DNA of 64,000 nt, taken from Heyndrickxia oleronia. GTDB taxonomy: Bacteria > Bacillota > Bacilli > Bacillales > Bacillaceae_C. Below the pieces are notes generated by a model. That model had not been told where the DNA came from. It did not search any database and saw only the letters and a list, made by a program, of their open reading frames with translations. Shown piece by piece: positions 45,830-54,282 of this stretch. Where the stretch lies: NCBI RefSeq assembly GCF_017809215.1, contig NZ_CP065424.1, positions 3,628,001 to 3,692,000 on the forward strand, read 5' to 3'. The position numbers and the translations under genes were made by a program. The stretch's first letter is position 1; each line of letters opens with the position of its first letter.

Positions 45830-46156
45830 ATGAACACATATTTCATTGCTGGTCATGCGAAGCTACCTGCCGGAATGGCAGCAAAAAGTATTTATGAAAC
45901 CTTAACAATTACCGCTGAAATCGATCGAAAGTACGGGGTCATTGTTGAAGCTACATGCACATTAGCGACCGAACACGGACGTGATTTCATTTCCCATTTG
46001 TTAAAGGGCTATAGCCTTAAAGACGGGATCGAAGCTCCTTTAGATACTTTAAAAAATTGTTATTTTGGAAAAGCCTACAATGCCTTAACTTCCGCATTAA
46101 AAGATTTACATAAGCAATATTTACTTACTTGTGAAAAAAATAAACAGAATAGTTAA
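45830..46156 (+). CDS. DUF3870 family protein
   Basis: A 108-residue soluble protein. YFIAGHAKLPAGMAAKSIYE and VVIEATCTLAT-like segments (here GVIVEATCTLATEHGRDF) match DUF3870, a small Firmicute family of unknown function. GAGGG lies before the ATG at 45830; an earlier start overlaps it. Confidence 0.82.
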   Translation: MNTYFIAGHAKLPAGMAAKSIYETLTITAEIDRKYGVIVEATCTLATEHGRDFISHLLKGYSLKDGIEAPLDTLKNCYFGKAYNALTSALKDLHKQYLLTCEKNKQNS

Positions 46157-46571
46157 TAAAAGAGGCTGTTTTGTATTAGGTAGTTCCGATTTTGTGGGGA
46201 ACATACGAAATAGCATGCTAATTAGCAGACCAAATCGCATATGATTTGGTCTCTTCTTTTTCCTTTATATACCAATAATTATTGAATATTAACATTAAAA
46301 TAGCTTACAAAATCCCAACCCCAATAACATAATGACAACAGCTATTGTCAACAGTTAATTATTATGTTAATGCGCACGCTATTTGTTATGTTGATTATCA
46401 TAAACCAAGTAGGTAATTGAGATTTTATGTAAAAAAATAACTGAGATTGTGAAATAGTTTTCTAAAAGAAGCAGGTCAGTCTAAGAAGGATTGCACGCTT
46501 TTTTTGTTGAATTTGTACATTAACAAAACAGGTTTGGTTAAAAAACTGAGTAAAAATTAATGAGGTGTAGT
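46157..46571. other. Intergenic region with hairpins
   Basis: A terminator-like stem (AGACCAAATC/GATTTGGTCT, 46227-46252) is followed by CTTCTTTTTCC. A second imperfect palindrome near 46330-46375 contains TGACAA/TTGTCA. A GGCTGTTTTGTAT at 46164 resembles one MITE end but has no matching remainder. Confidence 0.5.
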
Positions 46572-47039
46572 ATGTCAGAAATATACATTAAATTAATAAG
46601 TTCAGACAATTGGCGAGAAGCACTTGAATTATCCGTCTTTGAAGAACAACATAAATTTGTTGCATCTATTAATCCACCCGTTGCTATTGCTCTTGCTAAA
46701 GCATATATAAGACCAGGTGGAAAAGTGGTAGAGCCATATGGAATTTACAATAAAAATGAGATTGTAGGCTTTTTCAATCTGCATTATACACCAGATAGTA
46801 AAGACGATTACTGGCTGTTTCATTTTTTCATAGATAAAAGATTTCAAAGAAACGGATTGGGTTCAAAAGCATTAAATGAATTAATCAGACATATTAAAAA
46901 TAACCATCCTTCTTGCAATCGTCTGAAATTAACGGTTAATCCTGAAAATGAAGCAGGCAAATTATTTTATTTAAAATTTGGTTTTTCAGAAGATAATATA
47001 ATGACCTTCGATGAACCCACTTTTTCCATATTGATATAA
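46572..47039 (+). CDS. GNAT acetyltransferase, spermidine acetyltransferase-like
   Basis: A 155-residue GNAT enzyme with the acetyl-CoA loop KRFQRNGLGSKALNELI and a C-terminal NENEAGKLFYLKFGF-like segment (NPENEAGKLFYLKFGF). The N-terminal NWREALELSVFEEQHKFVAS resembles spermine/spermidine acetyltransferases (BltD/PaiA type). GAGGTG lies before the ATG at 46572. The amine acceptor is inferred only. Confidence 0.78.
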   Translation: MSEIYIKLISSDNWREALELSVFEEQHKFVASINPPVAIALAKAYIRPGGKVVEPYGIYNKNEIVGFFNLHYTPDSKDDYWLFHFFIDKRFQRNGLGSKALNELIRHIKNNHPSCNRLKLTVNPENEAGKLFYLKFGFSEDNIMTFDEPTFSILI

Positions 47040-47110
47040 CAATACTATGAAAGTACACATTAAATATTTTTTGTTGGACAACAGGTGCTTAGTTTAACAA
47101 GACAATATGA

Positions 47111-47143
47111 AAACAAAACGCTTGGATATTAAAATCCAAGCGT
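47111..47143 (-). terminator. Terminator of the acyl-CoA dehydrogenase transcript
   Basis: ACGCTTGGAT pairs with ATCCAAGCGT; on the minus strand the stem is followed by TTTTGTTTTC. The rest of the 47040-47356 gap holds nothing else recognisable. Confidence 0.65.
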
Positions 47144-47356
47144 CTCTGTTTGCTATTTGTGCTGTTATTTCTGTTGCTAAACATACTATGTTTTAGTATG
47201 TTATTTCATCTGTTTTTTTACATTTTCTCCACAGTATCTGAACTACTTAGTTTTATACAGACCTCTTTTCAATTTTATTGCTTTTGTAAGAGCCCTTCTA
47301 ACAGCTTTAATAGTTTACAGCACTTTTTTTCAGTGAATAAAAGAGGTTGACTGTCA

Positions 47357-48571
47357 TTATTTCTCAACCAAGTTGTTATCTACTGCAAATGGCCATGATG
47401 GAAGCATTTTACTTAATGGCTTATCCTGGCGATATCCTAACACATATTCTGCCTGCATAATTGTATGAATCTCTCGAGTTCCTTCATAAATCACAGGTGC
47501 CTTAGAATTTCTTAAAAATCTTGCTACAGGATATTCATCTGAGTATCCATAGGCTCCATGAATCTGTACCGCGTCGTCAGCGGCTTTATTGGCAAAGTCA
47601 CAGGCTTGCCACTTTGCTAATGAAGTTTCGCGTGTATTGCGGACACCTTTATTTTTGAGTTCACCTACCCGATAGACTAGTAGGCGGCTCATTTGAAGTC
47701 CAGCTTCCATTTTGGCAATCATTTGCTGAACAAGCTGGTGTCTGCCTATTTCCTTTCCAAAAGTTTTTCGTTCATGGCAATATTTCACACTTTCCTCCAA
47801 TGAAGCCATGATTAATCCACACGCGCCAGCTGCTACTGTAAATCGTCCATTATCTAAGGCAGACATTGCGATTTTAAACCCTTCTCCTTCTTGACCAAGA
47901 AGATTTTCCTTCGGTACTCTTACTTGATCAAAAAAGATTTCGCCTGTATTCCCAGCTCGGATGCCGTGTTTATTTTTTATCGCTTTTGAAGAAAAACCTG
48001 GCATGGTTCTTTCAACAATAAAGGCTGATATCCCGTGGTGCTTCTTACTTTTATCAGTATAGGCAAAAACAAGAAAATGATCAGCTACATCGCATAAAGA
48101 AATCCATGTCTTTTGACCATTTAAAATATAATCATCACCATCTTTTACAGCAGTCGTATTTAATGCTGCTACATCTGATCCTGCACCTGGTTCAGTTAAT
48201 CCAAAGGCACCGACCTTTATTCCTTTAGCTTGAGGGGTTAAGTATTTTTGCTTTTGTTCCTCGGTCCCCCATTGAAGTAAAGTTAAGCTGTTTAAACCCG
48301 TATGCACGGAAACAGCCGTACGATATGCTGTATCCCCTCTTTCCAGCTCCTCACATACTATCGCCAATGCATTATAATCCATCCCACTTCCACCATAGGC
48401 TTCAGGAATACATACCCCCATTAAACCTAGCTCGGCTAATCGTTTCATAATGCTTGGTTCGAATATTCCTTTTGAGTCCCATTCTCCTATAAAAGGTATG
48501 ATTTCTTTATCAACAAAACTTCTTACAGTCTCACGCAACATTATTTGTTCTTCGGAAAAATCAAAATTCAT
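47357..48571 (-). CDS. Acyl-CoA dehydrogenase, possibly glutaryl-CoA type
   Basis: A 404-residue flavoenzyme with the acyl-CoA dehydrogenase signatures FGLTEPGAGSD and QIHGAYGYSDEYPVARFLRN and the catalytic Glu in IYEGTREIH (about residue 363). The position of this Glu and the partnership with a class III CoA-transferase gene 14 bp upstream resemble the glutaryl-CoA dehydrogenase/CoA-transferase pair, which would use succinyl- or other CoA to activate a dicarboxylate. Short- or branched-chain substrates remain possible. Confidence 0.85.
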   Translation of the reverse strand: MNFDFSEEQIMLRETVRSFVDKEIIPFIGEWDSKGIFEPSIMKRLAELGLMGVCIPEAYGGSGMDYNALAIVCEELERGDTAYRTAVSVHTGLNSLTLLQWGTEEQKQKYLTPQAKGIKVGAFGLTEPGAGSDVAALNTTAVKDGDDYILNGQKTWISLCDVADHFLVFAYTDKSKKHHGISAFIVERTMPGFSSKAIKNKHGIRAGNTGEIFFDQVRVPKENLLGQEGEGFKIAMSALDNGRFTVAAGACGLIMASLEESVKYCHERKTFGKEIGRHQLVQQMIAKMEAGLQMSRLLVYRVGELKNKGVRNTRETSLAKWQACDFANKAADDAVQIHGAYGYSDEYPVARFLRNSKAPVIYEGTREIHTIMQAEYVLGYRQDKPLSKMLPSWPFAVDNNLVEK

Positions 48572-48585
48572 TTATTCTCACTCTC

Positions 48586-49743
48586 CTATTTATTTTGTGA
48601 ATAACCCAGGTCTTTGAAGATTTCATCATTATGCTCGCCTACTAAAGGCGGGGGATATTTTATTTTAATTGGTGTTTTTGATAATTTAAGTGGACTTCCA
48701 ACTAGCTTTATGTCACCTGCCTGTGGATGCTTAGTTTCAATCATCATTTCCCTTGCGCGAACTTGTGGATCATTAAAAACCTTATCGATGGTATTAATCG
48801 GTCCACAAGGAATCCCATGTTGCTGGCAATGCTCTTGCCAATATTCAGTAGGTTTTGATAGCAGTATTTTTTGTAAAATTGGAATTAATTCTTGGCGATG
48901 TTCGACACGCTTTGCATTCGTTTGAAAGCGTGGAGATTCCGATAAATATTCTAGTCCTAATATATCTACAAATTTTTTGAATTGGCGGTCATTTCCTACC
49001 GCAATCACCATTTTCCCATTTGAGGTATCAAATGTTTGGTAAGGAACAATATTGGCATGTGAATTCCCTATAAGGCCAGGTATTTTTTCAGACATTAAAT
49101 AATTGCTTGCAATATTCACTAAAGCACTGACTCCCGCATCAAAAAGTGAGAGATCCAGCTTTTGCCCTGTTCCTGACTGATTTCTTTCTAAAAGAGCCGC
49201 CTGTATACCGATACAAGCATATAATCCAGTTAAAATATCAGTTATGGCAACGCCAACCTTTTGCGGACCTGACCCTTCATCACCTGTAATGCTCATTAAA
49301 CCAGACATTGCTTGAATGATATAATCATACCCAGCCAAATCCTTATATGGACCCGTCTCTCCAAAGCCAGTTATTGAACAGTACACGATTTTTGGGTTGA
49401 TCTTTGCTAATATTTCATAGTCTAAACCTAAGCGTTCCATCGTTCCGGTTTTAAAATTATGGATGACCACATCACATTCTTTTACAAGAGTTTTAATAAT
49501 TTCCTTTCCTTGTTCAGATTTGAGATCGACAGTGATACTCTTTTTATTTCGATTGGCACATAAATAATACGCACTCACTCCATTTTTGAATGGCGGTCCC
49601 CAATTTCTTGTATCATCACTACCGCCTGGTGCCTCAACTTTAATAACCTCTGCCCCTAGATCACCTAAAATCATCGTACATAATGGTCCAGCTAGAACTC
49701 TCGTTAAATCCAGAACCCTAATTCCACTTAACGTCTCAGTCAG
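48586..49743 (-). CDS. CaiB/BaiF (class III) CoA-transferase with an unclear start
   Basis: A formyl-CoA-transferase-like enzyme of about 385 residues: MILGDLGAEVIKVE, GFGETGPYKDLAGYDYIIQA with the catalytic Asp region further on (SLFDAGVSAL), and a C-terminal GEHNDEI. The conserved N-terminus (GIRVLDLTRVLAGPLCTM) lies upstream of the first ATG (49674), so translation must begin earlier. No ATG, GTG or TTG exists there: between the in-frame stop at 49750 and this block the codons are ATA, AAA, CTG. CTG at 49743, about 8 bp after AAGGGG, is chosen; ATA at 49749 is the alternative. A mutated start codon is possible. Confidence 0.72.
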   Translation of the reverse strand: MTETLSGIRVLDLTRVLAGPLCTMILGDLGAEVIKVEAPGGSDDTRNWGPPFKNGVSAYYLCANRNKKSITVDLKSEQGKEIIKTLVKECDVVIHNFKTGTMERLGLDYEILAKINPKIVYCSITGFGETGPYKDLAGYDYIIQAMSGLMSITGDEGSGPQKVGVAITDILTGLYACIGIQAALLERNQSGTGQKLDLSLFDAGVSALVNIASNYLMSEKIPGLIGNSHANIVPYQTFDTSNGKMVIAVGNDRQFKKFVDILGLEYLSESPRFQTNAKRVEHRQELIPILQKILLSKPTEYWQEHCQQHGIPCGPINTIDKVFNDPQVRAREMMIETKHPQAGDIKLVGSPLKLSKTPIKIKYPPPLVGEHNDEIFKDLGYSQNK

Positions 49744-49835
49744 TTTTATTCACCCCTTCTTTTAAGATCACTTTTTTAGTAAATTGAGTAAAAAATACTA
49801 CTGAATGTTTAAAAACAGAACCATTTTTTAAATAA

Positions 49836-50021
49836 GGCTGTTTTCGTATCGTTTGTTGCTTTTGTAAAAGCCCAACTGCCGGCTTTTACTCCCAATAAAG
49901 GATTTTAGCGGTCCTTATGGAGATTGGCTCTTTCTCAGTAAAATGATACGTGTACCGATCCTCAGTCGATATTTAATAGTTATAACATTCCTTAAATAGC
50001 AACAATGTTTGAGAAAGAGCC
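49836..50021 (-). mobile_element. MITE-like repeat, copy H (186 bp), upstream of the CoA-transferase gene
   Basis: Reverse orientation: GGCTGTTTTCGTATCG to GAAAGAGCC, with the internal hairpin. Perfect 8-bp duplications TTAAATAA flank it (49828-49835, 50022-50029). It lies about 85 bp upstream of the CoA-transferase reading frame and fills much of the 49750-50280 gap. Confidence 0.92.
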
Positions 50022-50235
50022 TTAAATAAACACAATAAAAAACCAGTCCTCCCCCATAGGTGGAAAACTGGTTCATAACCTGTTGGATGCATTTCGGTGA
50101 GAAATGTGAACAGATTTTACAGTTTGAAAATAATTACATAGAAAAGAAATATACCCCGGATTGCCTGAATGGTAGTACAGGTCAGGAGTATTTTATATTA
50201 CTGATATTTTACCCTATTTTTAATTATTTGACAAT

Positions 50236-50268
50236 AAAAAAAATCCCCTACGATGTGTAGGAGATTTT
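50236..50268 (-). terminator. Terminator of wrbA
   Basis: On the minus strand AAAATCTCCTAC pairs with GTAGGGGATTTT (one mismatch) and is followed by TTTTATTG. Confidence 0.8.
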
Positions 50269-50280
50269 CAGCTAATTTTT

Positions 50281-50889
50281 TTATTGCAAACCAGCTTTTA
50301 CCCATTCTGCCACTTGAACTGTACGTTTTGCTTGATGCTTTACGGCTGCTTCTGCATCTTCCACAATTCCTTTTTCTGTTACAGTTACAGTTGTTCCGTA
50401 AGGATTACCACCTGCTTTATAGATCGATTCATCCGTATAACCTGGTGCGACAATGATTGCACCCCAATGCATCATTGACGTATAGATTGTATGGATGGTT
50501 TGTTCTTGTCCTCCATTTACATTCCCAGCTGATGCCATTGCACTGACTACTTTATTTACCGTCTTTCCTTGCGCCCAAAATCCACCTAATGTATCTAAAA
50601 ATTGCTTCATTTGTGAAGGAATATTTCCAAAACGAGTAGGTGCGCTAAAAATAATTGCATCTGCCCATTCTAAATCAGCTTGAGTCGCCACTGGAACATG
50701 TTGTGTTTCCTCGACATGTTTCTTCCATGCTGGATTCGATTCAATGGCAGCTGGAGGTGCTAATTCCTCGACCTTTAATACTTTTACTTCTGCTCCAGCT
50801 TCTTTTGCTGCTTCTTCAGCCCACTTTGAAAGCTGATAATTTGTTCCAGTTGAGCTATAATATACGATTGCTAAATTTACATTTGTCAT
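50281..50889 (-). CDS. wrbA: NAD(P)H:quinone oxidoreductase, WrbA type
   Basis: A flavodoxin-like quinone reductase of about 202 residues. The FMN phosphate loop YYSSTGTNYQL and APTRFGNIPSQMKQFLD, GGFWAQGK and GNVNGGQEQT segments are characteristic of WrbA. It reduces quinones by two electrons, limiting redox cycling. The ATG at 50889 fits the AAGGGATG site better than the ATG four codons earlier, which would be too close. Confidence 0.9.
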   Translation of the reverse strand: MTNVNLAIVYYSSTGTNYQLSKWAEEAAKEAGAEVKVLKVEELAPPAAIESNPAWKKHVEETQHVPVATQADLEWADAIIFSAPTRFGNIPSQMKQFLDTLGGFWAQGKTVNKVVSAMASAGNVNGGQEQTIHTIYTSMMHWGAIIVAPGYTDESIYKAGGNPYGTTVTVTEKGIVEDAEAAVKHQAKRTVQVAEWVKAGLQ

Positions 50890-50901
50890 AGTTGTCTGCA
50901 T

Positions 50902-51236
50902 CCCTTCCGAAATTTCTCTAAGTTGATGAATAGATCATCATTCACTTATTTTGCTCCATTAAAGAATAACTAATTCTCCTAATACCTCGACTTAATAAAT
51001 CTCAACCTCAAGAAAAAATTAATATTTAATCGAAATTTGTCGAATAATAGTTCCAAATAAGCAAAAATCCTCAGATATTTATAGAAAAACTGTGAAAACT
51101 AAAGAAAACATGAGGATATAAAATAGACATAATTGTAAGCGAATACACAAAAAAAATCGACATATTTCTTTAATCTTTTCACAAAATCATATAAAATAAA
51201 TACGTTTGATAATACAAAGCTTTTAGGAGGCTCTCT
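50902..51236. other. Divergent promoter region
   Basis: About 335 AT-rich bases between wrbA (minus) and the phosphate transport genes (plus). Apart from AGGAGG before 51237 I see no recognisable box, repeat or hairpin. Confidence 0.4.
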
Positions 51237-51857
51237 ATGGTATTTAAGAACAAGAAGGACAAATTTGCAGTTTTATTAGGGGAAATCTCTACGAATTTAA
51301 GAGAAAGTATGAATTATTTCGCGGACTATAAACTGAATAGTACAAGTGATTTAAAAATCTTCGCCCAAAAAATGAAAGAATATGAATCACAAGGCGATAC
51401 ATACGTTCATCAAATGATTTTGGAGTTAAATGATACATTTATTACTCCAATTGAAAGGGAAGATTTATTAACACTAACGAATAGTCTCGATGATATTTTA
51501 GACGGATTAGAGCACTGTGCGTATATTTTTGAAGTGTATAATATCACTGCCGCTGATGACTATATGTATAAATTCGTTGATGCAATTAGAAATTGTACCG
51601 TTGAAATTGATAAAGCTATCGAGCTTATGTTTAGTAAGAAACTCCCTAGTATGCGACCACATGCAATCAAAATTAAAGAGTATGAGTCCATGTGTGATGA
51701 TGTATTAAGAGAGTCTATTAAAGAACTTTTCAAAAATGAAAAGGATCCTATTCGTTTAATTAAATACAAAGAAGTATATGAGGATCTCGAAGAAATTGCT
51801 GATTATTGCCAAAGTGTTGCAAACATTCTAGAAACCATTATTATGAAGAACGCATAA
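51237..51857 (+). CDS. DUF47 PhoU-like protein, Pit accessory
   Basis: A 206-residue all-helical protein of the DUF47/PhoU-like family. DKFAVLLGEISTNLRESMNY at the N-terminus and the central PIEREDLLTLTNSLDDILDG are characteristic; the conserved acidic residues could bind metals. Genes of this type are normally located before a pit phosphate transporter and are thought to modulate it. Here the pit gene follows after 13 bp. AGGAGG precedes the ATG. Confidence 0.88.
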   Translation: MVFKNKKDKFAVLLGEISTNLRESMNYFADYKLNSTSDLKIFAQKMKEYESQGDTYVHQMILELNDTFITPIEREDLLTLTNSLDDILDGLEHCAYIFEVYNITAADDYMYKFVDAIRNCTVEIDKAIELMFSKKLPSMRPHAIKIKEYESMCDDVLRESIKELFKNEKDPIRLIKYKEVYEDLEEIADYCQSVANILETIIMKNA

Positions 51858-51870
51858 GGAGTCTTTTTAT

Positions 51871-52869
51871 ATGGATAGTTTTTTACTTATTACTATATTA
51901 ATCGTTGTTTGCGCTCTGGCATTTGATTTCATCAACGGATTTCATGATACTGCGAATGCGATTGCTACGGCTGTGTCAACAAAGGCATTAAAGCCTAGAC
52001 ATGCCATCATCATGGCAGCAATAATGAACTTTGTAGGTGCGATGACATTTACAGGTGTCGCAAAAACAATTACGAAGGATATTGTTGATCCGTTTACATT
52101 ACCAAATGGTTCCGTAGTTATTTTATCGGCGTTGCTCGCAGCGATTATATGGAATTTACTTACTTGGTATTTCGGTATACCAAGCAGCTCTTCTCATGCA
52201 ATTATCGGTTCTATCGCAGGTGCAGCTATTGCCGCTGCAGGTTTTGCTTCATTAAATTACAAGGGATTTTTGAATATTTTAGAGGCACTTATTTTATCTC
52301 CAATTATAGCTTTTGCTATAGGTTTCATTGTTTATAGCATATTTAAAGTTGTATTCAAAAATTTCAATTTGGCACAAACCAATAAGCGATTCCGTCTTGT
52401 TCAAATTTTTACGGCTGCTTTACAATCATATACCCATGGGACAAACGATGCTCAAAAGGCAATGGGAATCATTACAATGGCGTTAATCGCTAATGGCTAT
52501 GCATCATCATCTGATATACCTTTTTGGGTTCAAGTATCCTGTGCAACGGCCATGGGATTAGGTACATCCATCGGTGGCTGGAAAATTATAAAAACTGTTG
52601 GCGGAAAAATTATGAAAATTAGACCAATCAATGGGGTAGCAGCTGATTTAAGTTCAGCATTTATTATCTTTGGTGCAACTTTTATTCACCTACCAGTAAG
52701 TACAACTCATGTTATCTCCTCATCCATTCTAGGTGTTGGATCAGCACACAGAATTAAAGGTGTTAAGTGGGATACAGCTAAAAGAATGGTTATTACATGG
52801 GTCATTACATTACCTATTTCGGCAACTTTGTCTGGTTTAATTTATCTTGTTTTAAACAGTATTTTATAA
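51871..52869 (+). CDS. pit: Inorganic phosphate transporter (Pit family)
   Basis: A 332-residue low-affinity phosphate (metal-phosphate)/H+ or Na+ symporter. The two inverted repeats show the signatures GFHDTANAIATAV near the N-terminus and THGTNDAQKAMGI in the middle, plus PVSTTHVISSSILG. About ten membrane helices are expected. AAGGAG precedes the ATG and the gene is coupled with the DUF47 gene upstream. Confidence 0.93.
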   Translation: MDSFLLITILIVVCALAFDFINGFHDTANAIATAVSTKALKPRHAIIMAAIMNFVGAMTFTGVAKTITKDIVDPFTLPNGSVVILSALLAAIIWNLLTWYFGIPSSSSHAIIGSIAGAAIAAAGFASLNYKGFLNILEALILSPIIAFAIGFIVYSIFKVVFKNFNLAQTNKRFRLVQIFTAALQSYTHGTNDAQKAMGIITMALIANGYASSSDIPFWVQVSCATAMGLGTSIGGWKIIKTVGGKIMKIRPINGVAADLSSAFIIFGATFIHLPVSTTHVISSSILGVGSAHRIKGVKWDTAKRMVITWVITLPISATLSGLIYLVLNSIL

Positions 52870-52934
52870 TTGTAGGACAAATGTATAAAACAACAGATAA
52901 CAACAAAATTAAATTAATCTCATCACTTATTTTT

Positions 52935-52967
52935 AACTTCGCATTAAACTATGAGCGAAGTTTTTTT
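52935..52967 (+). terminator. Terminator of the phosphate transport operon
   Basis: AACTTCGC pairs with GCGAAGTT and is followed by TTTTT. Confidence 0.85.
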
Positions 52968-53053
52968 GTTTTCCCCCCCAAATGATTTACATTATTATAC
53001 AAAAGTGATATCATAATAATATGATTAAGATATGATTTAAAGGGGGATTAATA

Positions 53054-53896
53054 ATGAAAGAGAAAAAGGTATTTCAACTTAATGGCTTTTTAGCCGTTTT
53101 ATTAATCATCGTGCTTTTAGGGGTAGCAGTTTTCATGTTTTTCAAAGAAAATTTAGTGTTAGCGATTTTATTTGTATTGATCGCAGGGGTACTTGGGTCA
53201 GGGATCACCATTATCCAACCAAATCAAGCAGGTGTCGTTACTTTCTTTGGAAAATACCTGGGTACCATTCGCGAAAGTGGTCTATTTTTAACCGTACCAT
53301 TTACATTAAGACGAACAGTTTCCTTAAGGGTTAGAAACTTTAATAGCAAAAAATTGAAAGTGAATGATGTAGAAGGAAATCCGATTGAAATTGCTGCTGT
53401 TATTGTTTTCAAAGTAATTGATTCAGCCAAAGCAGTATTCGATGTTGATCAGTATGAGCAATTTGTGGAAATTCAAAGTGAAACAGCCATCCGTCATGTC
53501 GCTACAAAATATCCTTATGATACGTATGACAATGTCGAATTAACGTTAAGAGGCAATGCTGAAGAAGTATCGAATGAGCTCGCAAAGGAACTACAGGATC
53601 GTTTAAATGTTGCTGGAGTACAGGTTATTGAGGCAAGACTCACTCATCTAGCCTATTCAACAGAAATTGCTCAAGCAATGCTCCAACGCCAACAAGCGTC
53701 AGCAATTATCTCCGCACGTCAGAAGATTGTTGAAGGTGCAGTTGGTATGGCACAGCTTGCCATTAAACAACTAGAACAGGGGAATATAATCGAATTAGAT
53801 GATGAGCGTAGGGTTCAATTAGTCAATAATTTGCTAGTTGCTATTGTTTCAGATAAAGCTACACAACCAGTAATTAATACAGGAACTTTATATTAA
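53054..53896 (+). CDS. SPFH/band 7 domain protein
   Basis: A 280-residue protein with two N-terminal hydrophobic helices (residues about 11-28 and 32-51), then an SPFH domain (IQPNQAGVVTFFGKYLGTI, VEGNPIEIAAVIVFKV) and a helical region (AQAMLQRQQASAIISARQKIV). Such proteins oligomerise at the membrane. GGGGG precedes the ATG. A small DNA-binding-like gene follows after 12 bp. Confidence 0.88.
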   Translation: MKEKKVFQLNGFLAVLLIIVLLGVAVFMFFKENLVLAILFVLIAGVLGSGITIIQPNQAGVVTFFGKYLGTIRESGLFLTVPFTLRRTVSLRVRNFNSKKLKVNDVEGNPIEIAAVIVFKVIDSAKAVFDVDQYEQFVEIQSETAIRHVATKYPYDTYDNVELTLRGNAEEVSNELAKELQDRLNVAGVQVIEARLTHLAYSTEIAQAMLQRQQASAIISARQKIVEGAVGMAQLAIKQLEQGNIIELDDERRVQLVNNLLVAIVSDKATQPVINTGTLY

Positions 53897-53908
53897 AGAG
53901 GCATATGA

Positions 53909-54079
53909 ATGGCTAAGAAAAAAAGCTTTCCATTGCGTATAGACCCAGAACTTTACGAAACACTACAAAAATGGGCAGCAGATGAATTTCGCAGTGTTAA
54001 CAGTCACATTGAATTTATTCTTCGTGAAGCTGCCAAGAAAAATGGACGCTTATCTAAAAAAAATAAAAATGATGAGTAA
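53909..54079 (+). CDS. Small Arc-like ribbon-helix-helix protein
   Basis: A 56-residue basic protein (FPLRIDPELYETLQKWAADE, then SVNSHIEFILREA) that fits the Arc/MetJ ribbon-helix-helix fold: a short beta strand followed by two helices. It lies 12 bp after the SPFH gene, with AGAGG upstream, and before a terminator, so both are in one operon. Small proteins of this kind often occur behind SPFH genes in Bacillus. It may bind DNA or act as an SPFH partner. Confidence 0.8.
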   Translation: MAKKKSFPLRIDPELYETLQKWAADEFRSVNSHIEFILREAAKKNGRLSKKNKNDE

Positions 54080-54084
54080 GATCG

Positions 54085-54116
54085 AAAGCAACGAAAACCA
54101 TTTCGTTGCTTTTTTA
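54085..54116 (+). terminator. Terminator after the SPFH/Arc-like operon
   Basis: AAAGCAACGAAA pairs with TTTCGTTGCTTT and is followed by TTTA. Confidence 0.92.
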
Positions 54117-54223
54117 TTCCATTTAGACAAGTAATTTATGATAATTCTGGAAAAGCTATCATTAAGAGCATTTCCTTTGCTATCTCTAAAAAAAATGTTA
54201 AAATAATGGTTGCTTAAATTTAA

Positions 54224-54267
54224 ATAAACGAATAATATATAATATGTATTTAAAAACGTTCGTCTTT
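54224..54267 (+). promoter_or_regulatory. Candidate PurR operator (two inverted PurBoxes)
   Basis: AATAAACGAATAAT and, on the other strand, AAAGACGAACGTT each resemble the Bacillus PurBox (AWWWCCGAACWWT). Their CGAA cores face each other with 26 bases between, consistent with the usual 16-17 bp gap between boxes. They precede the purine permease gene. Confidence 0.55.
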
Positions 54268-54282
54268 TGGAGGAAATATTTT

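Noticed and set aside
46162..46260. GGCTGTTTTGTAT as a ninth MITE copy
   Set aside because: The match ends after about 13 bases and there is no second terminus or duplication.
48614..48925. Plus-strand ORF of 103 codons within the CoA-transferase gene
   Set aside because: Antisense shadow; the minus frame shows clear class III CoA-transferase motifs.
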